Shown here: piece after piece, positions 33,517 to 44,162 of the stretch
How the letters are laid out: every line of letters begins with the position of its first letter
Numbering within the stretch: the stretch's first letter is position 1
Origin: Leguminivora glycinivorella
Taxonomy: Eukaryota > Arthropoda > Insecta > Lepidoptera > Tortricidae
Direction: 5' to 3'
Assembly (NCBI RefSeq): GCF_023078275.1
Contig: NC_062971.1
Span: forward strand, 1,798,001-1,862,000
DNA: 64,000 nt
The notes under the pieces: generated by a model
Seen by the model: only the letters and a program-made list of their open reading frames with translations
What the model was told of the DNA's origin: nothing
The model's database searches: none
Program-made: the position numbers and the translations under genes

Positions 33517-33699
33517 TCCATACTAATATTATAAATGGGAAAGTGTGTGTATCTGTTTGTTTGTCCGTCTTTCACGGCTAAACGGAGCGACGAATTGAAT
33601 TGACGTGATTTTTAGGTGGATATAGTTGAAGGGATGGAGAGTGACATAGGTTACTTTTTGTCTCTTTCTAACGCAAGCGAAGCCGCGGGAAAAAGCTAG
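33517..33699 (+). mobile_element. Helitron-like copy 6
   Basis: Starts TCCATACTAATATTATAAAT after an A and ends GGGAAAAAGCTAG before a T, with a CGAAGCCGCGG stem region before the end. Confidence 0.72.
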
Positions 33700-35059
33700 T
33701 AAACGATATAAACTTATACTTAACTGGGTTAGCATAAACAACGCCCTAAAAGTGTATCCAGACCGGAATTCAAAAATAGAGCGACGAATTAGGACTCGCG
33801 TTCAAACTGTTCTAAGTACCTTAATACAGTTCAAAAGTCTACAAGTAATTGTAAAATAGATAGTCGATACTTATACCTGATGAAGAAAGAAGCATAGGCT
33901 AATCCGTTACTTTTGATACTGAACAAAAACACAATATCATCGTCGCCAAGGAAAGAAAGTTGATCGCCGTCGGTTGTAGTTTGTCGTGTACAAAGCCCTT
34001 TAAAAACAAAACACGACCTCTCGCAGTGCGCTCGCTACACAATGGAAGAAAGGAAGGAAAGCGTTTCAACGCACGCAGGTGTGATGTGAACCTTAGGATA
34101 CTGTTTTTGACGTTTTCGACGTCTCAAAAACGTTGTTGTTGTTGTTGAACCTTTTTATTTTTGATTCCGTATTTATCCGTATTCCGTAAATCTATTAGTC
34201 TCTACATCCAAGGTTTTTTGTCTATTATGACCGTTAGCAATTTTTAGACAGCAGGTAATACATATATCAGTTAATCATGTCTACAAAGTAAAATAGTATT
34301 TTATGCAACCGTTTAAAGGAGGTCAAAAAAAAACGAGTGGCGCTGGCGTTGGTAACAATTTGAGGCGAAGCCGAAAATTGTTAATAAAGACGCCACGAGT
34401 ATTTTTTGACTCAGTTAAACACCATTGCACACAATACCTTTTCTATGACCATGCACTTAGAAAAAAATATGAATCCACTCCTATAAAAAAAGAGATTTCC
34501 GCTTCAACCATTTGATATCTGGTGTCGAGCTCTTTAAAACATATACGTACCTATTACGGTCTTCAATAAACATTTAGCCCCGTTGAAAATGTGCCTCTGT
34601 AACCTTTGAAAGGGTATCACTATCATTCTCAATCATTTATGTCATTTAAGAGGCAATCCAGTGACGTTTTCATTATGGGAAGTGTATTTTCTTCTAATCA
34701 ACTAATTAAGGCACTAATGGACAGACGACTCAGTCTTATAATGTCTAAAATGCAAAAATAAAACTGGGGTAGGGACGAGTAATCGTAAAGTAGTTCTTAC
34801 ATTGTAACGTAGTGAACGTCAACTGTCTACTCCATACCTAAATTAGGTCCTATTAATCTATAAAAAGCTATAAAAGGATTAGGCACCGCCATAGGAAACC
34901 AAATTACGGGAATCTAATATGGCCGCCGTCGGAACTAAACTGATTTTCAAGGGAAGACTCAAAGGTCGGAGCTAAGTGGGCTTTTATTGATTCTGTTCGC
35001 CTTCAGAGCTACACTTTGTAAATAGATCATGTCTTTGCGGCTTAGAGACAAATGGAGAT
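33700..35059. other. No firm feature
   Basis: Non-coding. Short plus-strand frames at 33960-34148 and 34303-34515 have no recognisable motif. Confidence 0.35.
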
Positions 35060-35404
35060 TGACAAAATAATAAAGTGTTATACTTCACAGTCTGGCAACC
35101 AAATGGAAAGGTCCTCTTGGAAAAAGAAACATAGGGAAACAAAGAAAAAGATGGAATGATGACATCATAGAAACCGCAGGAAATAATTGGGAGCATATTG
35201 CGGAAAACAGAATCAGATGGAAGAAGATGGAGGAGGCTTTTACCCTCAACGGATCACACATCAAGGTTGTCTGGAAGAGATCGCTCTTTAGCGATGAGAC
35301 CGCCTGTTGTCTAACATAGTTAATTAAAGTTATGTGCTTATTTTTTTAATGTCATCTTGTTATATTGGTGAGCAATAAAGAATATTTGTATTGTATTGTA
35401 TTGT
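35060..35404 (+). mobile_element. LINE 3' end fragment with TATTG tail
   Basis: The reading contains RKRWNDDIIETAG, NRIRWKKMEEAFTLNG and SLFSDETACCLT before a stop. An untranslated tail follows with AATAAAGAATATTTG and a TATTG repeat to about 35404. This is a typical endonuclease-RT C-terminus of lepidopteran LINEs. It is strongly 5'-truncated. Confidence 0.75.
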
Positions 35405-36702
35405 ACCAATATACAATAAACAAAATGATGTAGCAAAATAAAGCGCTGCAAAATAAATAGAGCGCTGGAGTATCGATCCAGAGGCCGCGAGTTCAAGTCT
35501 CAGCCTAGGCAGACATTTTCCACTTTTAAATTTATTCTAAGCCTAGTGCCATCGATTGCAGACGTTTCTGCTAATCAGAAGTTAATAAATATGGGATGTG
35601 TGAGAACAAAGCTAAATAAAAAAATACTCACAGTTTCCCACTACGTCTAATCCGAACCCGATCCGAACCTGTAAAAATAAAGTCCATATTGCGTAAATTA
35701 CCATAGAAATAGTTCTACGGCTATTACTAGCCATATTTTCACGGGGTCCGATCGGATTTGGATCGGACGTAGTACGAAACCGCTCTAAGCGATGGTGGCC
35801 GAGTGGATAAGTCCAACTTTCGATTAAGAGTACAAGTACGAGTAGATCTTCAAAACGTATGTACCTGCGGAAAAAAATTCTTTATGGTGCTAAGGCATCA
35901 GAATTCCCGATTTAAATCTTAATCTTAATGAAGAACAGGTTTAAATCATAATGAAATTATTTTCAATATTGTTTGCGTAAGGAAGCGACGTTTACGCTAT
36001 ATCTGCAAAGAAATGCAAAGATACGGGGTCTTAAGACCTCTTGCGCATTAGAATAGCCCTGTCCAGCTGTGAAACAGAATATGTACCATTTAGTTGCGTC
36101 ACTCTAACCCGCCGTCATCATTTCTTGGCTATTCAAGTTGACCTTTATTACTCTCAATACCTGCGCGTCTGATTAGACAACAATGTTCACTCTCTAACGT
36201 AAACATGATCGCTTCCCGCAAGAAAGGCTGGTTCAACGGCCGTCGCGACGACATAAATCAGAGCCGATGCGTGTGCGCATGCACACCCACAAGAGGTAAT
36301 GGTGATACCTCCAAGGTTCTCACTTTTCAAGTTCCCAAAATTCTAAATTTAAAATTTCTAAGAAAACGCAGGTTGGGTCGTCGGCCGTTGAGCACGGTAT
36401 CGTTTATCAGCGAGATGCGTTGGTGCGTGAGCGAGGTAAGTACCTACACTTAAAATAAAGTTTTTTAATTAACTTCCCAAAAAAGAACGAGTTTATATAT
36501 TTGTCCATTTTCTTTTGTCTTACCTTCGTATTTTTTATATGTTTATAGATGAATAATAGAAAAATTACACATTTTGACACAAAACCCATCGTTGGCAAAA
36601 CCTTGAGCAGGTTTGTGTGCCAATAGCGAGATCCGGAATATTAAATTATTTGATTGAGGGAATGGTAAATTGTGGGATCTCCTCAATTTATGTTTTTAAG
36701 GC
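35405..36702. other. tRNA-like remnants and a weak exon candidate
   Basis: tRNA-like pieces occur at 35458-35513 (TAGAGCGCTGG, GAGTTCAAGTC) and 35789-35835 (TGGCCGAGTGG), probably SINE heads. At 36205 an ATG opens a GC-richer frame of 82 codons. A consensus donor (GAG then GTAAGTACC) lies at 36436-36444 inside it. I do not recognise the peptide and would not call a gene without transcript support. Confidence 0.3.
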
Positions 36703-36866
36703 CCACTTGCACCAACCACTTAACTCAGGGTTAGTGGGCTGTCAACTGTCAAATTCCATAGGGTTAACCCACCATTTTCGTTGGTGCAAGTGGTTTTTAC
36801 AGAATAAGCGCCACTTGCACGTTCTAGGATTAGCTAATCCGGGTTTAAACTAAAAACCCGGAGTTA
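36703..36866. mobile_element. Short TIR element CCACTTGCACCA with adjoining partial copy
   Basis: Inverted ends CCACTTGCACCAACCA (36703) and GTTGGTGCAAGTGG (to 36793) bound about 91 bp. A second half-copy starting CCACTTGCACG follows at 36810-36866. Both contain GGGTTAA-like strings. Confidence 0.6.
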
Positions 36867-36879
36867 AGCAAACACGTAA

Positions 36880-36899
36880 TAACCTAACCTAACCTAACC
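36880..36899. repeat. Interstitial telomere-like repeat
   Basis: Four CCTAA units in a row (TAACCTAACCTAACCTAACC), which is the insect TTAGG telomere motif on the other strand. It is too short to be a telomere end. Confidence 0.7.
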
Positions 36900-36939
36900 A
36901 CAAAATTAAAATTTTGAAAAAACTTCTGACATAGTGGAC

Positions 36940-37080
36940 CGATTTTCATAATTCATAATTCTTTATTCGCATTTAAAAAGTGTTAACATGATAGGTCTTA
37001 CATAAATTGTGTGTACCAACTTTTTAGCTGTGTTTTGGCAGCATGCAAATTATACAATAACTAAAACTAAAATAGCTAGA
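36940..37080 (-). mobile_element. LINE 3' tail fragment
   Basis: Shares AAAAAGTGTTAACATRATAGG and CAACTTTTTAGC with 15862-16160. On the minus strand it ends in an AATTATGAATTATG repeat. Confidence 0.55.
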
Positions 37081-37083
37081 ACA

Positions 37084-37252
37084 CTCCCGACTAACTCAGC
37101 TTTCAAACAAAAAAAAACTAAATCTAAATCGGTTTATCCGTTCGGGAACTACAAGGCCACAGACAGACACACACGTAGACAGACAGACAAACAGACAGAC
37201 AGACACATCAAACATAACACCCCGTTGTTTTTGAGTCGGGTGTTACAATACA
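37084..37252 (-). repeat. Interspersed repeat with GTCTG tract, copy 1
   Basis: On the minus strand it reads GGGTGTTATGTTTGATGTGT, a GTCTG-rich tract, then ACGGATAAACCGATTTAG and GAAAGCTGAGTTAGTCGGGA. The same family is at 57643-57860 and 62164-62440. Confidence 0.65.
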
Positions 37253-37334
37253 AATCAATCGTGCCTTCAAATCTTGGTTTTGCTCTACAATTTACCTACA
37301 TAGATAAATTGATAGAACACAATGGTACAAAACA

Positions 37335-37420
37335 ATTATAATAATTAAATAGAGGCAGACAACAGGCGGTCATATCGCTAAAGAGCGATCTCTTCCAGAC
37401 AACCTTTGGGTAGCGGAAAT
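37335..37420 (-). mobile_element. LINE 3' scrap
   Basis: The minus strand reads VVWKRSLFSDMTACCLPL, matching the C-terminus of the LINE fragment at 35060-35404. Only the last few dozen codons remain. Confidence 0.55.
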
Positions 37421-38156
37421 AAAAAACATACTTAATCAATAAGAGTAGGCGATGCATATATTCGGTAGGCACAAAAACTATTTGACATTTAAAAACAAAT
37501 ATGTAAACAACAATAATGACGATTTTGATATTATTATTCACCGTTTAACTATAACCAACACTGCTAGTGAGTGTACCAGTGATGATGAACGTAAACTTTT
37601 TGTGATAATTGGTATTACTTTACCTAATAATGCGTAACATAGTTTAATGCTAGAGTTATGTGAATTATTTATTGGTTTTGATAAACTAGTATATACAGGT
37701 AGTGTAAGCACGTTAAAATTAATAGACTGCAACGGTAGGTATTGGAAGAGTATGATATTAGACCTGATTTATGACTAAAACATCGTCCAATTAAAAATAA
37801 AACACGGTTTTCCTAGCTGGATTTCGAGCACGTTTAGTACATTATATTACATTTTTTCAGAGGCCGGAAAATAAGGTTTACTGGCATACTGGCCGAGTAT
37901 ATACGTGCAATGAAATTAATTGAAAATTTCCCTCACCAAGTGAACGCATCAAAATTGGTAACGTAAAACACAAATAAAATATTTGACGATAAAAATTGTC
38001 GATGAAGACGAATAGAAAAGTAAATAAAATGGAACACGAATTGATTCGATTCCCCGGCAATCGGAAACAATGTGCGTCCACATGTAAATTCCTGGAATTC
38101 GATTGAATATATGAATAGGAACGGTTCCCTTTATATTTTGGCATTGAATATACGTG
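37421..38156. other. No recognised feature
   Basis: AT-rich, non-coding. Confidence 0.4.
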
Positions 38157-38286
38157 AGTGTGTTTAGTAAAACGTCCCACTTTGTCGGTTACCATTAAGG
38201 CGAGATTTACTTGTATCTTTATATGAATAAACTGACAAAGCGGCTTTATAGCAATCGACAAAGTGGGACGTTTTCCCGTGCACACT
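38157..38286 (-). mobile_element. Short TIR element (MITE), copy 2
   Basis: The inverted copy of 984-1112, with CGTCCCACTTTGTCG and CGACAAAGTGGGACG near its ends and the GGCGAGATTTACTTGTAT core. Confidence 0.75.
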
Positions 38287-39113
38287 CACATATACTGTAC
38301 GTGTACATATTTAGACTAAAGTATTTCTTACAGATAGGATTTTAAATTTTGCGAGTATATCTTATGGATTACATTTTTTGTATTTAAACTGACGTCTTTG
38401 ACACAATCAAATGTATATTATTGATTAACAATTTAGATCCAGAAATTTATTGAAACTTTTTATGAAAAAAAAAAACTCGCGCTTTTTTTTTGTATTAGAT
38501 AATCTATATAATTATAATCATTACCGCCAAATAAAATTATGCTGCTAAACATAATTGAGCAATTAAATTTAATTACGCGTCTCACTAAACCTATTACAAA
38601 ACCGCCGAGCATAAAATTACATAAAATAACAAACTCACCGATGACAGTAAGACACTGCGTTCCAAAACCGATTTCCGTCATGTCTGCTCCGACCGTAACG
38701 TTGCGTCACACCACTTTCACCACATACTATAACACCCACAATTATGAAACGCTGCACTCCACATAAAGGTTCGATGCTATTTAAAAAGATATAAAACCTT
38801 TAAAAAAAATTAGTGTCTATGGTTTTTGGCGGGAGATTTTGACAGTTAACTTTTTTAAATACGTGTGGCGCGCTCACTTTCGTGGGCTGTTGTGAGCGTG
38901 CGTCGATCAGCCAAATGCTTTTACTTTCCTGAGCCAGTGGGGATTACAGATTTGGTGTAAGAGCTCCTTTGAGATCTGCCATTAGGATCGATGGGCCGCG
39001 CTGATCATTTTAAACGCGAAAGGTTACGATCCGTACGCTTCGGACAACAAAGATCTTTGCAATGGGGCGATAACATACGTAACTCTAATCATGGAATTCC
39101 TTCAAAAACGACT
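38287..39113. other. No recognised feature left of the BEL element
   Basis: Non-coding. The short frame at 38539-38766 has no recognisable motif. Confidence 0.4.
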
Positions 39114-39118
39114 CCTAT

Positions 39119-40462
39119 TGTCGCGACCAACGCGAAACTGTAGAGCCCAAGAATATTCCCCTGCGGCAACACTGGCGGCGCCCTCTGGGTGGAGCCATAG
39201 TAAGTATCTCAAAGTTGTCAAACTACGTGCCACGTAGACATTCCACGAGGCGCGAGAAACGCGCCAGTACTTAAAAGTGTAACACAGTGAAGTGATCCAC
39301 GTGCTATCCAGATATTGCAGAGACGACTAAAGCTAAGTATTTATTTATACTTGGTGGCTCGCAGTGGTGTAATGGTATCTCTTACAATTGTTTCCATATC
39401 TAACTAAAGGCTATTACCTCGATTATCTTAGTAACAGACAAGGCGCACTAAAGGTGCCACTAGGTGCCAAGTTGTCTATCTAAATAGTAAGTATGGTACT
39501 CAATCCTGGAAGACTAGTTCTCCAGAGGCACAAGCAGACAAGGCACGCTAAAGGTGCCGGTAAGTGACAGGTAGACACACTTAGAATAAGCATGCATGCT
39601 CAATCCTGGTGAGACCGCGGCGTGCTCAGCTCAGCCCGGAGAGACGAGGTCGCCGGGGGTCGAGGGGCACGTCGGCGGCGTACCTAGCTCAGCCCGGAAA
39701 GACGAGGTCGCCGGGGGTCGAGAGGTACGTCGACGGCTCACTGTTCTCAATCCTGGTAAGACTAGATCGCCAGAGGGTGAGGTGCAAGTCCGCGGCGTGC
39801 TCAGCTCAGCCCGGAGAGACGAGGTCGCCGGGGGTCGAGGGGCACGTCGGCAGCGTACCTGGCTCAGCCCGGAAAGACGAGGTCGCCGGGGGTCGAGAGG
39901 TACGCCGACGGCCCTCACTGTTATCAATCCTGGAAGACGAGTTCTCCAGAAGAGTCGGTATGATAGGTACGAGGGTGTTGACAGTTCAGCACGTCCTCAC
40001 ACCCGCCGAGCTCCAGACAGACGTGCCGTAGTGTAGCGGTGCGTCTCGACTATCCACTTGGGCGTGCAGGCGTCCGAGGACTTTGTATTTGGTGTACCCT
40101 GTCTGGTTGAATAAGATCAATCCTTAGTATGAGTAGTATGACGATGATGTATGTTCTAGGGACGGTTGTTAGGAGAATACCATATTCATGAGTACTTAAA
40201 ACCCACAGATCACGGAGTGACAATCAGCCGCCGTAACATAAAAGCAAGCGAAGCAGATTAGAGGCTCACCTGGCCCCGAGAAAGTTGGGACAGCGTGAGC
40301 GTGGATGAGGAATCATCTATAGAAAAGTCAGGTATGTATACCATGCATTCTGTTTGGTGGTCAGTATATATATTGACCACACACACACACAAATAAGTTG
40401 CCATCCTTCTCCTTTACGGACTCGTAAATGTACCGTAGGCGGCTAGGAGAAGGGTGGCGACA
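39119..40462 (+). repeat. 5' LTR of the BEL/Pao element
   Basis: 1344 bp, with an imperfect terminal inverted repeat (TGTCGC/GCGACA). It contains a GC-rich tandem array (39620-39950) and a CTCCTTTACGGACTCG region near its 3' end. Differences from the 3' LTR that I can see are near 39527 and at 40165. Confidence 0.93.
39620..39950 (+). repeat. GC-rich tandem repeats inside the LTR
   Basis: A unit around CTCAGCCCGGARAGACGAGG and GTCGCCGGGGGTCGAG occurs four times, grouped as two pairs about 180 bp apart. The same array is at 49895-50225 in the 3' LTR. Overlapping open frames on both strands here come from the repeat itself and are not genes. Confidence 0.8.
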
Positions 40463-40463
40463 A

Positions 40464-40487
40464 TGGTGGTTAGTGCTGGGATTGAAC
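40464..40487 (+). other. Primer binding site of the BEL/Pao element
   Basis: One base after the LTR lies TGGTGGTTAGTGCTGGGATT and four further bases. Its complement ends in CCA and contains a T-loop-like GTTCAATC at the right distance. It therefore looks like a 24-base match to a tRNA 3' end. I could not say which tRNA. Confidence 0.7.
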
Positions 40488-43020
40488 AGATATAGAATCA
40501 AGGCATAACCTAAAAATGAATGCAAGGTATACTATCCTGACATTAAATGTATTATTCTAACAAAAATAACATGTGTGTGTCAATAGTCACAAAAATTGCA
40601 AGATTTGTACTTTAAGTACACGTGCGGAATCATATAATTATAGGGTCTGGTTCAACATCAATTTTGGCTCATTTAGTTATGAAAGTTACTTTAAAAAGTT
40701 CAATAAGTTAAGAATTTTATGAAAAAAGTAATTTCATTGACTATGTAATACGGCAGGATATGAGAAAATACATCATGGCGTACTTTCTCGGCTAAAGGAT
40801 GGTTTACTTACTTATAAGATACATTTTATTCCCCGTAAAAGAAAAAAGGCTCAATTGTTATAAATAATGTTTAAAAAATAAAAGTATGAAGATTTCAGTA
40901 TTCGTCCGAATTTATGAAATTAAAAATTCATTATTCAAAAATAAAAGGTCATGTTATTGAACAAAGTTACTTCCGTGATACGTCACGAATACGTCTTTGA
41001 TTGGCCAAAAGCGAAACATGGCGGCCATCGCGCCATCGCGGCGGCCATAGCACGGAGTAGTGTTGCTACAGTTACAGTAAGAAGATTACCCAAAATGTCG
41101 GGAGAAAATTACGACTCGAAAGGATTAACCGGATAACTTCAGTGAAGAGAAGAAATTATTTTACAAGCGGATTCGACTTGGAAAGAAGAAATGATAATTT
41201 TCTTATAAGATGAATGTGTAATTAAGTCAAACGGTCATACTGAACTGTGTATAGATATAAGTCGGTAAGAATTTTGTCTTTGTGTTCGTAATTATATTGG
41301 ATTGATTAGTATATAAGCTAGAAGATCTTTTCAGGGATAAGAAGAGAAGCACTAGCCTATGGTATACTGCAGGTATATCTTATAAGTCTTATAAGACAAG
41401 CGTAAATAAGAAGGGGCAGAGGAATTTTCCGCTTTGAATTTTACTTGATACATGTCTGTTAAACTTAATTAGAATTAAGATTTTAGTATTAAGTATTTGT
41501 ATAAAAATAATAACGATACATCTAAAAGGACCGAAGAAGAAACAAGTTACGGTTAGTTTATTCGTTAAATATATGTCAGAAATCAGGGAGTTCTGACTAA
41601 GGCTGGCAACACTAATTCCCGTAGAGAATACGCTTTACTTTGAAACTTTGTTTACGGAGGAGAAGCTGCAACAGCGCTGGTTCCCAAGAAGTTTGCATCC
41701 AGTTTATAGGTAAGATGCAGTTGTTTCGTACAATTTCAAGTGCTTTATAGAAGAATTAAACTGGTGAATGAGTACGATTATTAAAAATATGTGTATTTTA
41801 CGTCATAGGAAGACAAAAACGCGAACCGGCCTCCGTGAACCATCACGGACTCGACACATACCACCGGATTAGACGAGAAAAGAGAAAAGAAATTCCTCGG
41901 TAAGTTTTTAAATAACTACTTCGTCATCACATGAAGTTAGTTTGTTCAAAGAAAAACCAATCGTCAGCTAATTTGCCGTAAAGTTAGCGAAAACGACCTC
42001 GTGGTTTTGCAAAGAAACATGGCGTGTTTAAAGTTCAAAAGTAGAAATAAAGTTAGTTAAGTAAGGATATTACAGTCAATATTCAAGTTTCAACATCCGT
42101 ATTACGTTTTATTAGAGATATCTTGAATATTTTGACATTGTACTTGTTATTGGCGAAGATTAACTTGGATGAAGAAATGCATTTGCAGCGGAGTCAAAAT
42201 GGCGAATTCTAGTATTCTTTAAAAGTTTAGAGAAGCTTTTAACATCGTGAGATATTATGTTATGCATATTTCGCATATTATGTTATGCATATTTCCTGAA
42301 CTCACAATGTTGTTTACTTATTTCTTAAAGAACTTTGAGAAAGTTTTTAAAGGCCTCATTTTTTTTATGTTGATTGTATGTGTATGTGAATTAACATCTT
42401 CTTTACAGGTTTAGTATAAGAAGTGAATTTGTGTCAATAGTGTTCGTTAAAATACGTCATACAAATAAAATAAAAATTAAATACAAAAATAAAACAAATG
42501 ATTAAGGTGAATGAGTTTAGTGAAAGTGACAGTGCAAAGTTATATTATAGTTACCTGCGTGTAAACGTCAACGTTACTGACAAGCACTGATAAGAAGTGA
42601 TAAGTCTTAACATAAATTTGAGTTCAATAACATGTCTGTGCGTATGTTATGTTTACAGATATTTCAATTTTCTTTAGGGATATTCAATTTAAAGTGAAAT
42701 GATTTAAATTTGGAAATAAAAGAACTCATTAATTAAATTAATTTTAAAGTGAAAGTATTAAAGTTTCAAATAAGAGTCCTCATAAATTAAATTAAATTTT
42801 AATCTTTTGTTACTTTTAACTATTGAGTGTTGTGTTTTCCATAATAATAATAGATTAATAAAAAATAAACAATTCCTCATTTCTAGTAACATTCTAAAAT
42901 AATTAAAGAAAATGTCAGAAACCTATCCTTGTGAAGGATAATTAAATAGACTTTTCCCAATAAGAGTGTTAATAAAAGATACTAGTTTATAGTATATATT
43001 TCTGTACCTTCCAGGACAAG
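40488..43020 (+). other. BEL/Pao untranslated leader
   Basis: About 2.5 kb between primer site and gag with no long open frame. It is unusually long for a leader and may include a packaging signal or splice sites, but no motif is recognised. A short ATG frame at 41095-41136 closes quickly. Confidence 0.6.
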
Positions 43021-43335
43021 ATGGACGAGATTCTATTAAACAGACTTCGAATCACCAATGAAAAAATTGGTATAGAACTGGAAACAATACCCAGTACGGT
43101 TCGGTCAGAAAACATAGGACAGGCTCAGGTCGTCTATAACAGACTGCAAGCTGCAGTGAATAGGCTCAACGCTAATTTATCAGAATACTTTCGTTTAGCT
43201 ACAACTCCTGCATCAGATGAAATTTTCTTGATTAGTGGCCAACAGCTTTTAGCGGAAGAGACTTTAGCAGAACTCAAAGCGAAGATCGACCAAGTGACCT
43301 TATCCCGTGAGACCCTTAAAAGCCGCCCGAAGTGA
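43021..43335 (+). CDS. BEL/Pao gag, N-terminal piece
   Basis: A 104-codon frame from the ATG at 43021. The peptide is helical and charged (RLQAAVNRLNANLSEYFRLA), as in the N-terminal part of Pao gag proteins. It ends in a TGA at 43333-43335. The next gag part continues in another frame overlapping by four bases, so either an indel has split gag or the two parts are read separately. Confidence 0.7.
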   Translation: MDEILLNRLRITNEKIGIELETIPSTVRSENIGQAQVVYNRLQAAVNRLNANLSEYFRLATTPASDEIFLISGQQLLAEETLAELKAKIDQVTLSRETLKSRPK

Positions 43336-44162
43336 ATTCCTCTTGTCGACTACCGAAACTACAACTACAGGTTTATAACGGGGATGTGCTTTCCTGGTGC
43401 GAATTTTGGGATAGTTTTAGCAGCAATATCGACTCAAGAAACTTACTTGATGTAGACAAGCTGTCTTATCTTAAAACTTCAGTGACGGGTGATGCTAAGA
43501 AAGCTATTGACGGCCTGCCTACCACTAACGGAAACTATAAGATAGCGGTCACTCTACTAAAGGAACGTTTTGGCAAGAAATCTCATCTGATTGATGCCCA
43601 CTATGCTACATTATACAAAATCGAAGTGGCAAAAAGCAGCGCAGAAGATTGTAGAAGAACTTTCAACGAGGTGGAGCGCAATCTCAAAATCCTAGAGTCA
43701 CTTGGCGAAAACACCAACCACAACCATCTTCGTTTCATGATTTTGGAGAAATTTCCTTCGGATTTAATATACGAAATAAAGCTGAAAATTCAGAATGAGT
43801 CCACACAAGAACTCCGGGAACAATTGAATAAAATTATCACTGCAAAGGAAAAAGGGAAAATCTTAGGTTGTATATTCTGCAACGGCAAACACCGCAATCA
43901 TACGTGCCAGGACGCTTCTACTTTAGAGGAAAGAAAGAAGCGGTTGACCGGAAGATGCTTTATATGCTTCAGGAACAATCATCTTGTAAAGGACTGTAGG
44001 GTGAATTGGACTTGTAGACTTTGCCCAGGAAAGGAAAGGCACAACATGGCCTTATGCCCTTCAAATTTTCCAAAGGATCCCAAAACAAAGAAACAGTCTT
44101 TACTATTTCGGAAAGAGGAATCACCACTCTACAGACAGCTGTTGTTTATGCTAACCCCTTAG
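43332..44162 (+). CDS. BEL/Pao gag, capsid and zinc-knuckle piece
   Basis: An open frame of 276 codons with no ATG near its start (it opens GTG AAT TCC). It begins with the family's conserved LPKLQLQVYNGDVLSWCEFW region and holds a capsid-like helical domain. It ends with Cys-rich knuckles (CIFCNGKHRNHTC, CFICFRNNHLVKDC, CRLCPGKERHNMALC). Gag packages the RNA and forms the particle. The pol frame overlaps its 3' end from 44021. Confidence 0.82.
   Translation: MNSSCRLPKLQLQVYNGDVLSWCEFWDSFSSNIDSRNLLDVDKLSYLKTSVTGDAKKAIDGLPTTNGNYKIAVTLLKERFGKKSHLIDAHYATLYKIEVAKSSAEDCRRTFNEVERNLKILESLGENTNHNHLRFMILEKFPSDLIYEIKLKIQNESTQELREQLNKIITAKEKGKILGCIFCNGKHRNHTCQDASTLEERKKRLTGRCFICFRNNHLVKDCRVNWTCRLCPGKERHNMALCPSNFPKDPKTKKQSLLFRKEESPLYRQLLFMLTP

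Noticed and set aside
36205..36453. First exon of an unknown gene, with donor at 36436
   Set aside because: The consensus donor is suggestive, but the peptide is unrecognised and no downstream exon could be linked. It is kept only as a note.
36880..36899. A chromosome end or telomere
   Set aside because: There are only four TTAGG-type units with ordinary sequence on both sides.
39596..40036. Three overlapping long open frames in the BEL LTR (also at 49871-50311)
   Set aside because: They follow a GC-rich tandem repeat, overlap on both strands and have low-complexity Gly/Arg/Pro products. They are by-products of the repeat.
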